Positions 7,577-15,084 of a stretch of 51,282 nucleotides of DNA are shown piece by piece. The position numbers and the translations under genes were made by a program. Origin of the DNA: Methanoculleus sp. UBA374 (GTDB taxonomy: Archaea > Halobacteriota > Methanomicrobia > Methanomicrobiales > Methanoculleaceae). Numbering within the stretch: position 1 is the stretch's first letter; each line of letters starts with the position of its first letter. The DNA lies in contig DAYL01000033.1 in assembly GCA_002508705.1 (NCBI GenBank), forward strand, positions 219,992 to 271,273, in the 5' to 3' direction. The notes below the pieces were generated by a model, which did no database searches, was not told the origin of the DNA, and saw only the letters and a program-made list of their open reading frames with translations.

Positions 7577-8459
7577 CCGGCGCCGTGCGCCCTCCGGTAA
7601 AGTCGCGGTTCTGGAGATACTCCCTGACCGCCCGCGATCCCGCCCAACCGGCGTCAAGTTGCCTGACGATGGCATCGATCTTCTGGACCTGCTGCCGGAT
7701 CACTTCCGAATATTCGTTCTCGCTCAGGTCGGCCGTCGCCATGAGCAGCTGGAGGGGATGGCGGATCCGGTCGGCAAGCGTCGCGAATTGTTCGATGTTC
7801 GCTTCAATCTGGCTGATGGCCATTCTTGTCGCTTCGCCGGGGAGTGTCTCCTCCCCCAGGGCGACTTCCCGCCATATCCCGTCCTGCCGGATGGCGGCGG
7901 CCCGGTGCGTGGAGGCAACCTCCAGCAGTTCGCGTGCCCCGCAGGCGCTGAGCGGATAGGCGCAGATAGCGGCGATCCGGCTGTTCCCGATAACCTGATT
8001 CACTACCGTCTCATACTCCATGAACATATCCCATTCCGCTCCCGTCAGCCAGGATATGTTGCCGGTGAGGAAGAGACCCTCGTAGCCCCTCTTCTGCGCC
8101 TCGATTCCTTTCTGGATGCAGTTGTTCAGTGCCGCGGAGCATGAGAAACGGCCGTCCTGGAGATACCAGTCGCGTGCGTCAAGGATCTGGATCTCCCCCC
8201 GCTTCAGGCGTCGATCCAGGTCTTTGACGCTCCTTGCGAGCACCTTTTGCGCAGCATCAGCCTGCAGGGGTCTTGCGGTGAGCCATACGCAGCAGGCATC
8301 CCGCTCGAACCCTGACTGAAGATAGGGCACCAGGGTATCGATGAGGTCCCGCCGGTGCTGGTAGATGAGGCAGGCGTGCGTGCCCCAGGGCGGGCTGAAG
8401 AGGGCTGCCGGTCCGGCCGTAAGGTAATCCGGTTCTGTCAACGCGGGCACCATTCCCAT
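7515..8459 (-). CDS. MEDS-domain sensory protein with a degenerate histidine-kinase dimerisation segment
   Basis: Residues about 20-190 match the MEDS domain (methanogen/methylotroph, DcmR-like sensory domain): GTHACLIYQHRRDLIDTLVPYLQSGFERDACCVWLTA, then a central GLFLTGNISWL and the end AICAYPLSACGARELLEVASTH. After a linker, residues 219-285 form a two-helix segment (IEQFATLADRIRHPLQLLMA, QKIDAIVRQLDAGW). It resembles a DHp domain, but the phospho-acceptor position of HELRNPL is Asp (ADRIRHPL), and no ATPase domain follows. A closely similar segment ends the PAS protein at 21658-22869. The protein has no membrane helix. Its tail overlaps nadC antisense. It probably binds an effector and pairs with other signalling proteins; partner and signal are unknown. 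Confidence 0.8.
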   Translation of the reverse strand: MGMVPALTEPDYLTAGPAALFSPPWGTHACLIYQHRRDLIDTLVPYLQSGFERDACCVWLTARPLQADAAQKVLARSVKDLDRRLKRGEIQILDARDWYLQDGRFSCSAALNNCIQKGIEAQKRGYEGLFLTGNISWLTGAEWDMFMEYETVVNQVIGNSRIAAICAYPLSACGARELLEVASTHRAAAIRQDGIWREVALGEETLPGEATRMAISQIEANIEQFATLADRIRHPLQLLMATADLSENEYSEVIRQQVQKIDAIVRQLDAGWAGSRAVREYLQNRDFTGGRTAPVTGSGPFPHPSGYPDSRRSF

Positions 8460-8651
8460 GAAACCCCGGGACCCGTTTCCGGGTCTGTGCAGGTCCGCAC
8501 ATCATCTCCGGGGGATCTGCGATAGGACGTGAAACGTTGGGATACAAGAGGCTTCTGATCTTTTGCGGTACCGGATCTCATCCGGCCGGCATCTACCGGC
8601 GCAGGATATCGCTTCCGTCGGATGATTGTCCTGTGAGGAACGAGGTGGAAG

Positions 8652-9077
8652 TCAGAATACGCCCGGTGCGTCCTCCATCGTGAGCTCGTCGAGGAACGGC
8701 ATCACCCCTTTGATGTACGGCACGGGTTTCCCCTCCCGTAGTATGAGTTCCCCGTAGGCGACGATCTCCACGATCAGCGGGAGTTCGTCCAGGCGCCGGG
8801 AGAAGAGAGGGTCCGACTCGGTAGCGAACCGGAGAAACTCCTCCAGCCTGATGAACGGACGCTCGAGGTCCGGGACGTCGCTGTACTCCTGCAGGTCTTC
8901 CCGGAGCGTGGAGGATCTGGCCAGGTCTTCCTCAAAGTAGAGAAAAACCTGGAATTTGTGGCGTTTTCCCATCGTATCGAGTTCCTGGATGTCGATCTTT
9001 GCCCCCGGGGCGATGCCGAGATGCTCCAGGTCCGGCGGGAATATCGTGCCTTCCGGTGTACCGGTCGGGCTCTTCAT
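8652..9077 (-). CDS. Hypothetical acidic protein, 141 residues
   Basis: I chose the ATG at 9077 (MKSPTGTPEGTIFPPDLEHL). An upstream in-frame start at 9146 would add a Cys/Phe-rich stretch that overlaps the promoter of the divergent HEAT-repeat gene. The product is acidic and soluble, with alternating predicted strands (KIDIQELD, KFQVFLYFEED) and helices (IRLEEFLRFATESD), ending in DELTMEDAPGVF. I see no membrane segment, cysteine motif or catalytic signature and do not recognise the family. It lies alone between the MEDS gene upstream of nothing shared and the divergent HEAT gene. Codon use resembles that of the neighbours, so it is probably a real gene. Confidence 0.6.
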   Translation of the reverse strand: MKSPTGTPEGTIFPPDLEHLGIAPGAKIDIQELDTMGKRHKFQVFLYFEEDLARSSTLREDLQEYSDVPDLERPFIRLEEFLRFATESDPLFSRRLDELPLIVEIVAYGELILREGKPVPYIKGVMPFLDELTMEDAPGVF

Positions 9078-9145
9078 GATTATGGTGAAGGCGGCGAAAG
9101 TAGAAAAATGCACCTCCTCAAAGCAGCACCTGCCCCGCGGGGGCA

Positions 9146-9188
9146 AAACCTTATACTCCGGGGGCTCAAGACGGGGTGAGGTGGCCTA
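9146..9188 (+). promoter_or_regulatory. Promoter and ribosome binding site of the HEAT-repeat gene
   Basis: A TATA-like CTTATACT (about 9149-9156) lies some 30 bp upstream of GGGGTGAGG (9173-9181), which precedes the ATG at 9188 by a few bases. An upstream GTG at 9176 lies inside this Shine-Dalgarno run, so the ATG is the better start. Confidence 0.5.
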
Positions 9189-9730
9189 TGGCAGGGAGGG
9201 GTTCGCCGGTACCGGGAGGAGGGGTTGCAGGCCCCGGAAGGGAGACGAAACTCCACAGGTTCCTTTCGATGCTGGAATCCGGGAATCTGAACGAGCGGTG
9301 GCGGGCTGCGGATGCGCTCGGGGAGATGGGCGACCGCCGTGCGGTGCAACCGCTGATCCGGGCGCTGGATGACGAGTTCGTCGAAGTCCGGTGGAAGGCC
9401 GCGAGAGCGCTCGGGACCCTTGACGGACGTGAACCTGTCCTTCCGCTGATACGGAGCCTGGAGGACGGGAGTTCCTGGGTCAGGACCGGCGCCGCATGGG
9501 CGCTCGGGAACATCGGCGATCCCCGGGCCGTCGAGCCGCTGATTCGGCTGCTCGACGACGCAAAACCCCGGGTCCGGAGGATGGCGGCATGGGCGCTCGG
9601 CCGGATCGGGAACCCACGGGCCCGGGAGCCGCTCGTGCGCCTCCTCGGCGATGCCGACCGCGACGTCAGGCTTGCTACCCGGCAGGCGCTCGACGAGATC
9701 GGGACCGAACGGGAGATCCCGAGCGTCTGA
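9188..9730 (+). CDS. HEAT-repeat (PBS-lyase type) protein
   Basis: After a Gly/Pro-rich start, the 180-residue product consists of five HEAT repeats of about 31 residues. They are marked by WRAADALGEMGD, WKAARALGTLDG, TGAAWALGNIGD, RMAAWALGRIGN and LATRQALDEIGT, each followed by a helix of the type AVQPLIRALDDE or AVEPLIRLLDDA. Such short HEAT arrays, also called E-Z or PBS-lyase-like repeats, form an alpha solenoid that binds proteins and are common in methanogens. There is no catalytic signature. The start is set by the GGGGTGAGG ribosome binding site. The gene stands alone, divergent from the hypothetical gene at 8652-9077. Partner and role are unknown. Confidence 0.85.
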   Translation: MAGRGSPVPGGGVAGPGRETKLHRFLSMLESGNLNERWRAADALGEMGDRRAVQPLIRALDDEFVEVRWKAARALGTLDGREPVLPLIRSLEDGSSWVRTGAAWALGNIGDPRAVEPLIRLLDDAKPRVRRMAAWALGRIGNPRAREPLVRLLGDADRDVRLATRQALDEIGTEREIPSV

Positions 9731-9744
9731 TGTGGTGTCCCCCT

Positions 9745-9927
9745 CTACTCGACGTTGATGCCCTGCTTCCTCTGTGCGGGATCGGGAAGGTCGCGGCGGG
9801 GGAGTTTCCTCAAGTCTCACGGGGTTGAGGTGCTCGACCTGGACCTCGATGTCTGTAAGACGATTGATTGCACGCGTTCATCGAGGCGCATCCCGACCTC
9901 TGGTATGAGGGTATCGGGGCGTTGTGA
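9745..9927 (+). pseudogene. Decayed fragment resembling the N terminus of a B12-binding/radical SAM-type protein
   Basis: The stretch 9731-10035 has no intact gene, but three consecutive frames read like one broken protein: VDALLPLCGIGKVAA (about 9760-9804), then FLKSHGVEVLDLDLDVCKTID (about 9809-9870), then AFIEAHPDLWYEGIGAL and a stop (about 9871-9927). Joined, they resemble the first part of a B12-binding domain of radical SAM proteins (a PPLGL..VAAFLK..G.EV..LDLD pattern). At least two frameshifts would be needed and no downstream portion remains. The frame-jumping coherence is visible. The family name is a weak inference. Confidence 0.35.
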
Positions 9928-10035
9928 GGGGTGGCTGTCACCGGCTGAAGAGGCGTTTCTTCGCCACGCCGTCGTCGCTTCCGCACCCGGGGTCTTCCGT
10001 GCCCCTGCGGTTGTATCTCTCGTTGACGGGTGCAG

Positions 10036-10575
10036 TCAGTTCTCTTCGCGGGCTCGGAGCGCCTTCCGGCATGCCGGGCAGAGCGTCTTCTTCTTCCGGT
10101 CCAGTTCGTCCAGCGTCCGCGGTTGGAACATGACGCATTCGGGGTTGCTGCAGTGCCCGAGCCCGAGGAGGTGCCCGAGTTCGTGCGCCCCCTCTTTCGC
10201 GGTCCGGTCGATAAGGTCGGCATCGTCCGGCGTCCGGCCGTAGTATTCGTTTCCGAGGCGAGCGGTCGAGACGACGGCGACGTCGCACGTCGGTCTTGCG
10301 AGGCCGAAGACGAAGTCGCATCCGTCGACGTAGAGGTCCCGGGAGGTGACGAGCAGCAGGGGGCCGGAGATTGGATATCGACGGGTAAAGGTGTCCTGCA
10401 GGCGGTCCAGGATACTCTGTGCATCGTGCTGGTTGCGGCATCTGTCGTAGCCTTCGATGAGGAACGGATAATCGATGAGTTCAGGTTCCCTTTCGAGGAT
10501 CCTCGCGATCATCCGGATGACCGGAAGTTCGATACCTTCCGGTGCCTGCCGGTCCCAAAGAATATTGACGCCCAT
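10036..10575 (-). CDS. amzA: Archaemetzincin (zinc-dependent metalloprotease)
   Basis: The 179-residue protein has the archaemetzincin signature HELGHLLGLGHC at 131-142, followed by Cys147 and the methionine of the Met-turn (ECVMF). It also has the two CxxC half-sites LCPACR at 166-169 that hold a second, structural zinc with Cys142 and Cys147. It is predicted to be a soluble aminopeptidase-like metalloprotease, and the physiological substrate is not known for the family. The start codon lies within a 7-bp inverted repeat shared with the divergent UPF0146 gene. A TATA-like element about 30 bp upstream suggests a leaderless transcript. Length is normal for the archaeal form. Confidence 0.93.
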   Translation of the reverse strand: MGVNILWDRQAPEGIELPVIRMIARILEREPELIDYPFLIEGYDRCRNQHDAQSILDRLQDTFTRRYPISGPLLLVTSRDLYVDGCDFVFGLARPTCDVAVVSTARLGNEYYGRTPDDADLIDRTAKEGAHELGHLLGLGHCSNPECVMFQPRTLDELDRKKKTLCPACRKALRAREEN

Positions 10576-10608
10576 TACCTAATCTCTGGGTAATGTGTCA
10601 CTATAAAC
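10557..10608. promoter_or_regulatory. Compact divergent promoter with inverted repeat spanning both start codons
   Basis: Only 17 bp separate the start codons of archaemetzincin and UPF0146. CATTACC (10573-10579) and GGTAATG (10589-10595) form a perfect inverted repeat that includes both initiation codons. TATA-like elements lie at about 10559-10566 for the plus gene and 10602-10608 (TTTATAG on the minus strand) for the minus gene, each roughly 30 bp from its start. Both mRNAs would therefore begin at or near the ATG and have no leader. Confidence 0.5.
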
Positions 10609-11000
10609 GTATTGAACGAAGCATCGGGGAGTACATCGCCGGTCGTTACCGGCGGGTTGTGGAAGTAGGCATCGGTAACAACCCCGAAGCCGCGCGGATG
10701 ATCGCGGCCGCCGGCGCTCTTATGCGCTGCACCGATATCAGGCCCGGCATTCGGCACGCCGGGCTCACCGTGGTGGCCGACGATATCTTTGAGCCCGAGA
10801 TCGGGCTTTATGCGGGTGCGGACCTGATCTATGCCGTGCGTCCCGGTGTGGAGATGGTCCCGCCGCTGATTGCGCTTGCCGGCCGGGTCAACAGCGACCT
10901 CCTCATCTACCACCTGGGGTGTGAGATATACGGGGACGGCGGCGAACTTGTGGATTGCGGCCCTGTTCTTCTCCACTGCTATCACCGCCGCCTGCCTTAA
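10593..11000 (+). CDS. UPF0146 family protein (Rossmann-like, function unknown)
   Basis: The 135-residue protein matches the archaeal UPF0146 family: an N-terminal [18 protein letters not shown] loop like the glycine motif of a methyltransferase fold, then [33 protein letters not shown] and a C-terminal [19 protein letters not shown]. The fold suggests nucleotide or SAM binding, but no activity is established. Divergent transcription from archaemetzincin uses the shared promoter. The stop codon overlaps the end of the convergent rfcL gene by four bases. Assignment to the family is firm, and the biochemical role is open. Confidence 0.88.
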   Translation: MCHYKRIERSIGEYIAGRYRRVVEVGIGNNPEAARMIAAAGALMRCTDIRPGIRHAGLTVVADDIFEPEIGLYAGADLIYAVRPGVEMVPPLIALAGRVNSDLLIYHLGCEIYGDGGELVDCGPVLLHCYHRRLP

Positions 11001-12364
11001 AAGAGCGTCGCCTGGCCCGGGGGGAGGTCCTGCTGCACATCCCCGGAATCATCGCCGGGCGGGTCGTTATCCCGGGTCTTTCTGCCCTTTCCGGAAGGTT
11101 TCTCTTTGCCCGATATTTTCTTCTCCTTTGCCTTCTCCTCCTTTGCCACGTCTTTGACCACCTTCGTGGCCATGGCCCTGTCGTGTATGAGGAGAGCGAG
11201 TTCGTCGGCATCCAGCTGGAACTCGCGGACGTAGGTTGCGGGGTCCTGCTCGACGATGATGCTGATCGCGGTGAAGAAATCTTCACGCAGTGCGTCCTCC
11301 GGGATATGCGTCATCCCGCTGAGTTTTCGGGCGAGGCCCCCCCTGACCGCCTTCTGTTTCTTTGACGTTCCCATCTTCTGCCAGCGCGCCGGCGGCAGGA
11401 TGCGGCCGTGGACGCCGTGCGCGCCGGCGGCGTCGGCGACGCCGATGAGCATGATTGCGCTCGCGTAGCGCCAGAGGGTGTAATACTGCCGCCGGTAGGT
11501 TCGGCCGATAAACTCGTCCGCTCTTGATAAGCAGGCGTAGCCCTTCGCCCGGGAGGCGGAATCGGGCATGTGGTCGATGCTCCCTTCGAGCCATTGCTCG
11601 ACGGCATCGGGGGTATCCTCGACCTGCACCGCCATGCGGAGCAGGTCGGCGTCCCGGAGCCCCTTGTACGCTCCTCCGACGAGCTCGAAGATGGTGGACC
11701 GCTCGTCCTTTGCCGAGGTGTGGAGGTCTTCTGCCGTGAGGTGCTCCTTCCCGATCGCCGCGGCGTAGAGCATGTTCACCGCGGCACGCATATCTCCGCC
11801 GGCACGGTTCGCGATCTCGTCGAGTGCGACAGGATCGCATGCCATGCGCTCTGCCGCGCAGATCTGGCGGAGGCGGGGGACGATCGAGCGGGCCTGGAGC
11901 GCCCGGAACTGCACCGGTTCCGTGGCCGCTTTGAGGTCCCGTGAGAGGGCATAGTAATCGTTTGCGATCAGGATGATCGGTTGTCTGGCCGCCGCGATGA
12001 TCTCCACAATCGCCTTCGCCCCGCCCCGGTCCGCCTGTCCGTGCAGGTTGTCGGCCTCGTCGAGCAGGATCAGTTTACGGGTCGCGCCGGAGAGGCTGGC
12101 CGTGGTGGAACCCGCTCCCGCCACCCGTTCGAGGGCTGATTTGGTCCGCTGGTCGGAGGCGTTCAACTCCACCACCTCCCAGTTCATATCGTTTGCAAGG
12201 GCATGGGCGCTTGATGTCTTGCCGATACCGGGTTTCCCGTACAGGACGAGCGGCTTCTTCTGCCGCGACCAGTCCCGCGCCCACTCATACATCTGCCTGA
12301 CGGCGCCGGAGTTCCCCACAACGTCCTGGAGACGCTGTGGCCTGTACTTTTCCACCCAGTCCAT
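10997..12364 (-). CDS. rfcL: Replication factor C large subunit (clamp loader)
   Basis: The 455-residue AAA+ protein loads the PCNA sliding clamp together with RfcS. Visible features are the N-terminal [17 protein letters not shown] box, Walker A GKPGIGKT at 43-50, Walker B LILLDEAD at 98-105, and the arginine-containing sensor region RFRALQ-type segment ([18 protein letters not shown]). There follow a collar domain and a Lys/Glu-rich tail ending in QATLF, a short PIP-box-like peptide that binds PCNA. The charged linker [21 protein letters not shown] before it is typical of the archaeal large subunit. No rfcS gene is nearby. The start ATG has no strong Shine-Dalgarno. The gene converges on UPF0146 with a four-base overlap. 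Confidence 0.95.
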   Translation of the reverse strand: MDWVEKYRPQRLQDVVGNSGAVRQMYEWARDWSRQKKPLVLYGKPGIGKTSSAHALANDMNWEVVELNASDQRTKSALERVAGAGSTTASLSGATRKLILLDEADNLHGQADRGGAKAIVEIIAAARQPIILIANDYYALSRDLKAATEPVQFRALQARSIVPRLRQICAAERMACDPVALDEIANRAGGDMRAAVNMLYAAAIGKEHLTAEDLHTSAKDERSTIFELVGGAYKGLRDADLLRMAVQVEDTPDAVEQWLEGSIDHMPDSASRAKGYACLSRADEFIGRTYRRQYYTLWRYASAIMLIGVADAAGAHGVHGRILPPARWQKMGTSKKQKAVRGGLARKLSGMTHIPEDALREDFFTAISIIVEQDPATYVREFQLDADELALLIHDRAMATKVVKDVAKEEKAKEKKISGKEKPSGKGRKTRDNDPPGDDSGDVQQDLPPGQATLF

Positions 12365-12610
12365 AGCGATCTATTCGTCGCGGCGCATCAAAAATACAAC
12401 CCCGGTGCGGCAGACATCCGGTGTTCCCGTACAGGGAGAGCAACGCTTGCCCCGGCGGATGTCATCCGGGCTCCTTTTCCCGGGGGGAACCGACCGGATG
12501 CGCATCGCCGGGAGCGGCTCTTTGAACAGAGTGCATAATATCGGTGAATCAAATACATTATCTCTGATGAGGCAGAATACCATAAAGAAACGTGGAGTGC
12601 TGGTGTTCTT
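12365..12610 (+). promoter_or_regulatory. Divergent intergenic region between rfcL and marker protein 2
   Basis: This 246-bp gap drops from GC-rich to AT-rich near 12530-12600 (AGTGCATAATATCGG, CAAATACATTATC, ACCATAAAGAAA). The TATA-like CATAATATC (about 12533-12541) and ATACATTATC (about 12551-12560) could drive the plus-strand marker genes. I see no stem-loop or repeat of note and no small open frame with a ribosome binding site. Confidence 0.35.
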
Positions 12611-13621
12611 GTGGTGAAGGATTGCTCCACCGATACGGTAGCACAGGCCGTCAGGGAATACGAGGGCGTTACCCGGAAGCGGGTGATCGGGGATATGGTC
12701 CGCTTGCTCCGGATGGAGAGCCCCGACGTTGTCGCCTCGTTCGGTGAGGATGCCGCGGTTATCCGGCATAATGCAGAGGATGCATTGCTGCTTGCGGCAG
12801 ACGGCATCTGGAGCAGGTTGATGGAGGCCGATCCGTTCTGGGCGGGGTACTGCGCTGTGCTCGTGAACGTCCACGATATCGCCGCCATGGGTGGACGGCC
12901 CATTGCGATGGTCGATATTCTCTCCGTTACGAACGACCTGATCCGCGATGAGGTGACCCGGGGCATGGTCGCTGCGTCCAGGCAGTTCGGCGTCCCGATT
13001 GTGGGTGGGCACCTGCACCCGGAAACGCCGTACAGCGTTGTGGATGTGGCCATTCTCGGGACGGCTAGGATGGATCAACTCATCTTCTCGGATACGGCAG
13101 AGGAGGGCGACGTGGTGGTCGCGGCGATAGACCTCGCCGGGCGGGTGCACCCGTCCTGCAGCTTCAACTGGGATTCGGTCACGATGAAGTCGGCAGAGGT
13201 GGTGCGGGCTCAGATCCGGGTGATGGAGGACCTCGGGAAGGAGCACCTCGTGACGGCCGGAAAAGACATCAGCAACCCGGGCGTCATCGGGACCCTGGGG
13301 ATGCTCCTTGAAGTGAGCGAGAAAGGTGCGGTGATCGACCTTGAAGCGATTCCAAGACCGGACCTCTCTGCAATAGGTCTCCCCTTCGAGCACTGGGTGC
13401 GCATGTATCCCGGTATGGGATTCATCCTGACCGCAAAGGAGGAGAACGTGAAGGAGGTCTGCCGCCGCTTTAGCGATACCGGCATCGCTGCTGCTCCTAT
13501 CGGTACGGTTGACGGGAGCCGGATACTGACCGTCAGGTACCTGGGTCGGGAGACGCAGGTCTTTGACCTGGACCATAACGGCATCATGCGGATCTTCACC
13601 GAAGGCGGGATATGCCGGTAA
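12611..13621 (+). CDS. Methanogenesis marker protein 2 (AIR synthase-related)
   Basis: The 336-residue product belongs to the PurM/SelD/HypE/ThiL ATP-binding superfamily: FGEDAAVIRHNAEDALLLAADGIW, then LVNVHDIAAMGGRPIAMVDIL and the C-terminal ISNPGVIGTLGMLLEVSEKGA. The full-length pattern is that of methanogenesis marker protein 2, found across methanogens and almost nowhere else. Its reaction is not established; superfamily members phosphorylate or cyclise small substrates with ATP. The start is a GTG at 12611, followed directly by another GTG codon. The gene overlaps marker protein 4 by ten bases, so the two are coupled, which suggests a shared role in cofactor or enzyme maturation of methanogenesis (inference). 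Confidence 0.88.
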   Translation: MVKDCSTDTVAQAVREYEGVTRKRVIGDMVRLLRMESPDVVASFGEDAAVIRHNAEDALLLAADGIWSRLMEADPFWAGYCAVLVNVHDIAAMGGRPIAMVDILSVTNDLIRDEVTRGMVAASRQFGVPIVGGHLHPETPYSVVDVAILGTARMDQLIFSDTAEEGDVVVAAIDLAGRVHPSCSFNWDSVTMKSAEVVRAQIRVMEDLGKEHLVTAGKDISNPGVIGTLGMLLEVSEKGAVIDLEAIPRPDLSAIGLPFEHWVRMYPGMGFILTAKEENVKEVCRRFSDTGIAAAPIGTVDGSRILTVRYLGRETQVFDLDHNGIMRIFTEGGICR

Positions 13622-14373
13622 CGATCGGGCTTGGTGCCGCATCCCCCGGGGAGAGCGTCTTCTCGACCGTCCGGGCGGTCGGCGGGGCGGTCGATCTCGT
13701 TCTGTTTTCCTATCCTGGAACTGCCGATTCGTTTGGAGGTGCCGTGGAGGTCGTCGAGGCAAAAGAGCCGGAGACGGCCCTCATCGAGGCTCTTGCCGAC
13801 GGCCGGATCGATGCCGCCGTCAGGGGCACCCTGCCCGCATCCTCCACGCTCGCGGCCCTCAAACGGGCCGCGGGCGTCGATCACCTCGAGCGGATTGCCC
13901 TTCTTGAGACCGCCGACGGACATCTCTTCCTCCTCGCCCCCGTGGGGGTCGATGAGGGCTGGACGGTCATGGAAAAGATCCGGTTCGTTGAGCGCGGCCG
14001 GGAGATCGCCCGGCGTTTCGGCCTCTCCGGGGGGGTGGCGGTCCTCTCGGGCGGACGGCTCGGCGATCTCGGGCGGCACCCGGTCGTGGACCGGACGATG
14101 GCTGATGCCGAACTCGTTGCCCGTCTGACCGGTGCGGAGCACACCGAGATTCTAATTGAGGAGGCGGCGCGGCGGTATGGGGTGGTCGTCGCTCCCGACG
14201 GGGTCTCCGGGAACCTGATCTTCCGCACGCTCACGTTCCTTGGGGCCGGTGTCGGACATGGGGCTCCGGTGGTAAATATCGATAAAATTTTTGTGGATAC
14301 GTCGCGCGCCTCAGTAAATTATACCAATGCAGTAATGCTCGCAAAATCTCTTGCGGAAACTCCTGTCTCTTAA
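13612..14373 (+). CDS. Methanogenesis marker protein 4 (MtxX-like)
   Basis: The 253-residue protein has the phosphotransacetylase-like fold pattern of the MtxX group: MPVTIGLGAASPGESVF, DGRIDAAVRGTLPASSTLAAL, GGVAVLSGGRLGDLGRHPVVDRT and a C-terminal PDGVSGNLIFRTLTFLGAG. It is known as methanogenesis marker protein 4. The family is restricted to methanogens, and the substrate is not known. It starts ten bases before the end of marker protein 2. Downstream is an AT-rich intergenic stretch with the histone promoter. The late segment VVNIDKIFVDTSRASVNYTNAVMLAKSL is encoded by noticeably more AT-rich codons than the rest. Confidence in the family is good; function is unassigned. Confidence 0.85.
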   Translation: MPVTIGLGAASPGESVFSTVRAVGGAVDLVLFSYPGTADSFGGAVEVVEAKEPETALIEALADGRIDAAVRGTLPASSTLAALKRAAGVDHLERIALLETADGHLFLLAPVGVDEGWTVMEKIRFVERGREIARRFGLSGGVAVLSGGRLGDLGRHPVVDRTMADAELVARLTGAEHTEILIEEAARRYGVVVAPDGVSGNLIFRTLTFLGAGVGHGAPVVNIDKIFVDTSRASVNYTNAVMLAKSLAETPVS

Positions 14374-14505
14374 ATTTTCGCTCTTTTAACAAAAATACCC
14401 CCGATATGGAGGTATTCCAATCGCCATAATTTACTGCCGGGTATCCGGATGCTCAGCCCGGATGTACCCTCGATGGGGGAGAGGGACGTAAATTTTGGAG
14501 ATAAT

Positions 14506-14551
14506 CCCGAAATGTTTAAATATTAACTCATACACTTCTTTTTAGAGGTGA
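14506..14551 (+). promoter_or_regulatory. Histone gene promoter and ribosome binding site
   Basis: A BRE/TATA-like run CGAAATGTTTAAATATT (about 14508-14524, TATA core TTTAAATA at 14515-14522) is followed 25 bases later by GAGGTGA (14545-14551), nine bases before the histone ATG. This is the cleanest archaeal promoter in the window and fits high expression. Confidence 0.7.
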
Positions 14552-14560
14552 GATTAGATT

Positions 14561-14767
14561 ATGGCAGATCTACCTATTGCTGCGGTCGTACGTATCGCAA
14601 AGAAGAATGGTGCTGAGAGAGTGGGCAGCGATGCCGCTGCTGCACTGGTAACGAAGGCTGAGGCGTATATCGCCGAGCTGACCAAGGAAGCCAACAGGCT
14701 TGCCCAGCACGCAGGACGCAAGACGATCAAGGCAGAAGACGTCGAGCTCGCGGTTAAGTCCGCGTAA
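14561..14767 (+). CDS. Archaeal histone (HMf type)
   Basis: The 68-residue protein is a single histone fold: DLPIAAVVRIAKKNGAERV (helix 1), AAAALVTKAEAYIAELTKEA (long helix 2) and HAGRKTIKAEDVELAVKSA (loop and helix 3, with the RKTI/AEDV pairing). It would dimerise and wrap DNA in stacked hypernucleosome-like assemblies. Length equals that of the classic HMfA/HMfB. A strong TATA box and Shine-Dalgarno precede it, and a GC hairpin with T-rich flanks follows. It stands alone between methanogenesis marker 4 and the convergent FKBP gene. There are no extra tails or domain fusions. Confidence 0.97.
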   Translation: MADLPIAAVVRIAKKNGAERVGSDAAAALVTKAEAYIAELTKEANRLAQHAGRKTIKAEDVELAVKSA

Positions 14768-14770
14768 CTC

Positions 14771-14814
14771 GGTCTCTCTTTCTCTTTACCCGGGGCTTTC
14801 CAGGCCCCTTTCTC
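14771..14814 (+). terminator. Putative histone terminator
   Basis: Immediately after the histone stop there is a pyrimidine tract (TCTCTCTTTCTCTTT, 14773-14787). A short hairpin GGGGC/GCCCC (14792-14796 with 14804-14808) and a second T-rich run TTTCTCT follow. Archaeal termination is mainly T-tract-driven, so either tract could suffice. Confidence 0.5.
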
Positions 14815-15048
14815 TGATTGTTCCGGTAGCGGAAGGCGTCCCGGAAAACCCGGTTTGAGGGTCTTTTCGACGGCTGCCCGGGGGGAGTGTTAACGTCCGA
14901 ACCGGTGCTTCACAGCCTCCGGATAGCGCCCGGTTGTTGTGGGGGTGCGGCAGCATGCCGCTGAGAGGGGTTTTACCAGAGTCCAGAGACCCTCTGCCGA
15001 GAGCCGTTGGGGCCCATCCAGGGGATGCCCACAGCGCCACCGGGTAAA
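14815..15048. other. Non-coding stretch with three consecutive stem-loops
   Basis: Between histone and FKBP no convincing gene is present. The right half can fold into GCGGCA/TGCCGC (14947-14961), AGAGGG/CCCTCT (14964-14995) and a bulged GGGC-ATCC/GGATGCCC (15010-15030). These could belong to a structured RNA or to convergent 3' ends. It does not show the core signatures I know for SRP RNA or RNase P RNA. Strand is undetermined. Confidence 0.3.
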
Positions 15049-15066
15049 ATTCTAAAAAAAAAGCAG
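15049..15066 (-). terminator. Putative FKBP terminator (T9 tract)
   Basis: On the minus strand a run of nine T (15054-15062) lies about 22 bases after the FKBP stop and is followed by AGAATTTTA. This is a typical archaeal T-rich terminator for the minus-strand gene. Confidence 0.55.
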
Positions 15067-15084
15067 ATGTGGAAGCGAGGTCGA

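Noticed and set aside
12371..13762. 463-codon open frame antisense to methanogenesis marker protein 2
   Set aside because: No domain, extreme His/Pro/Arg content, and the sense gene is well supported.
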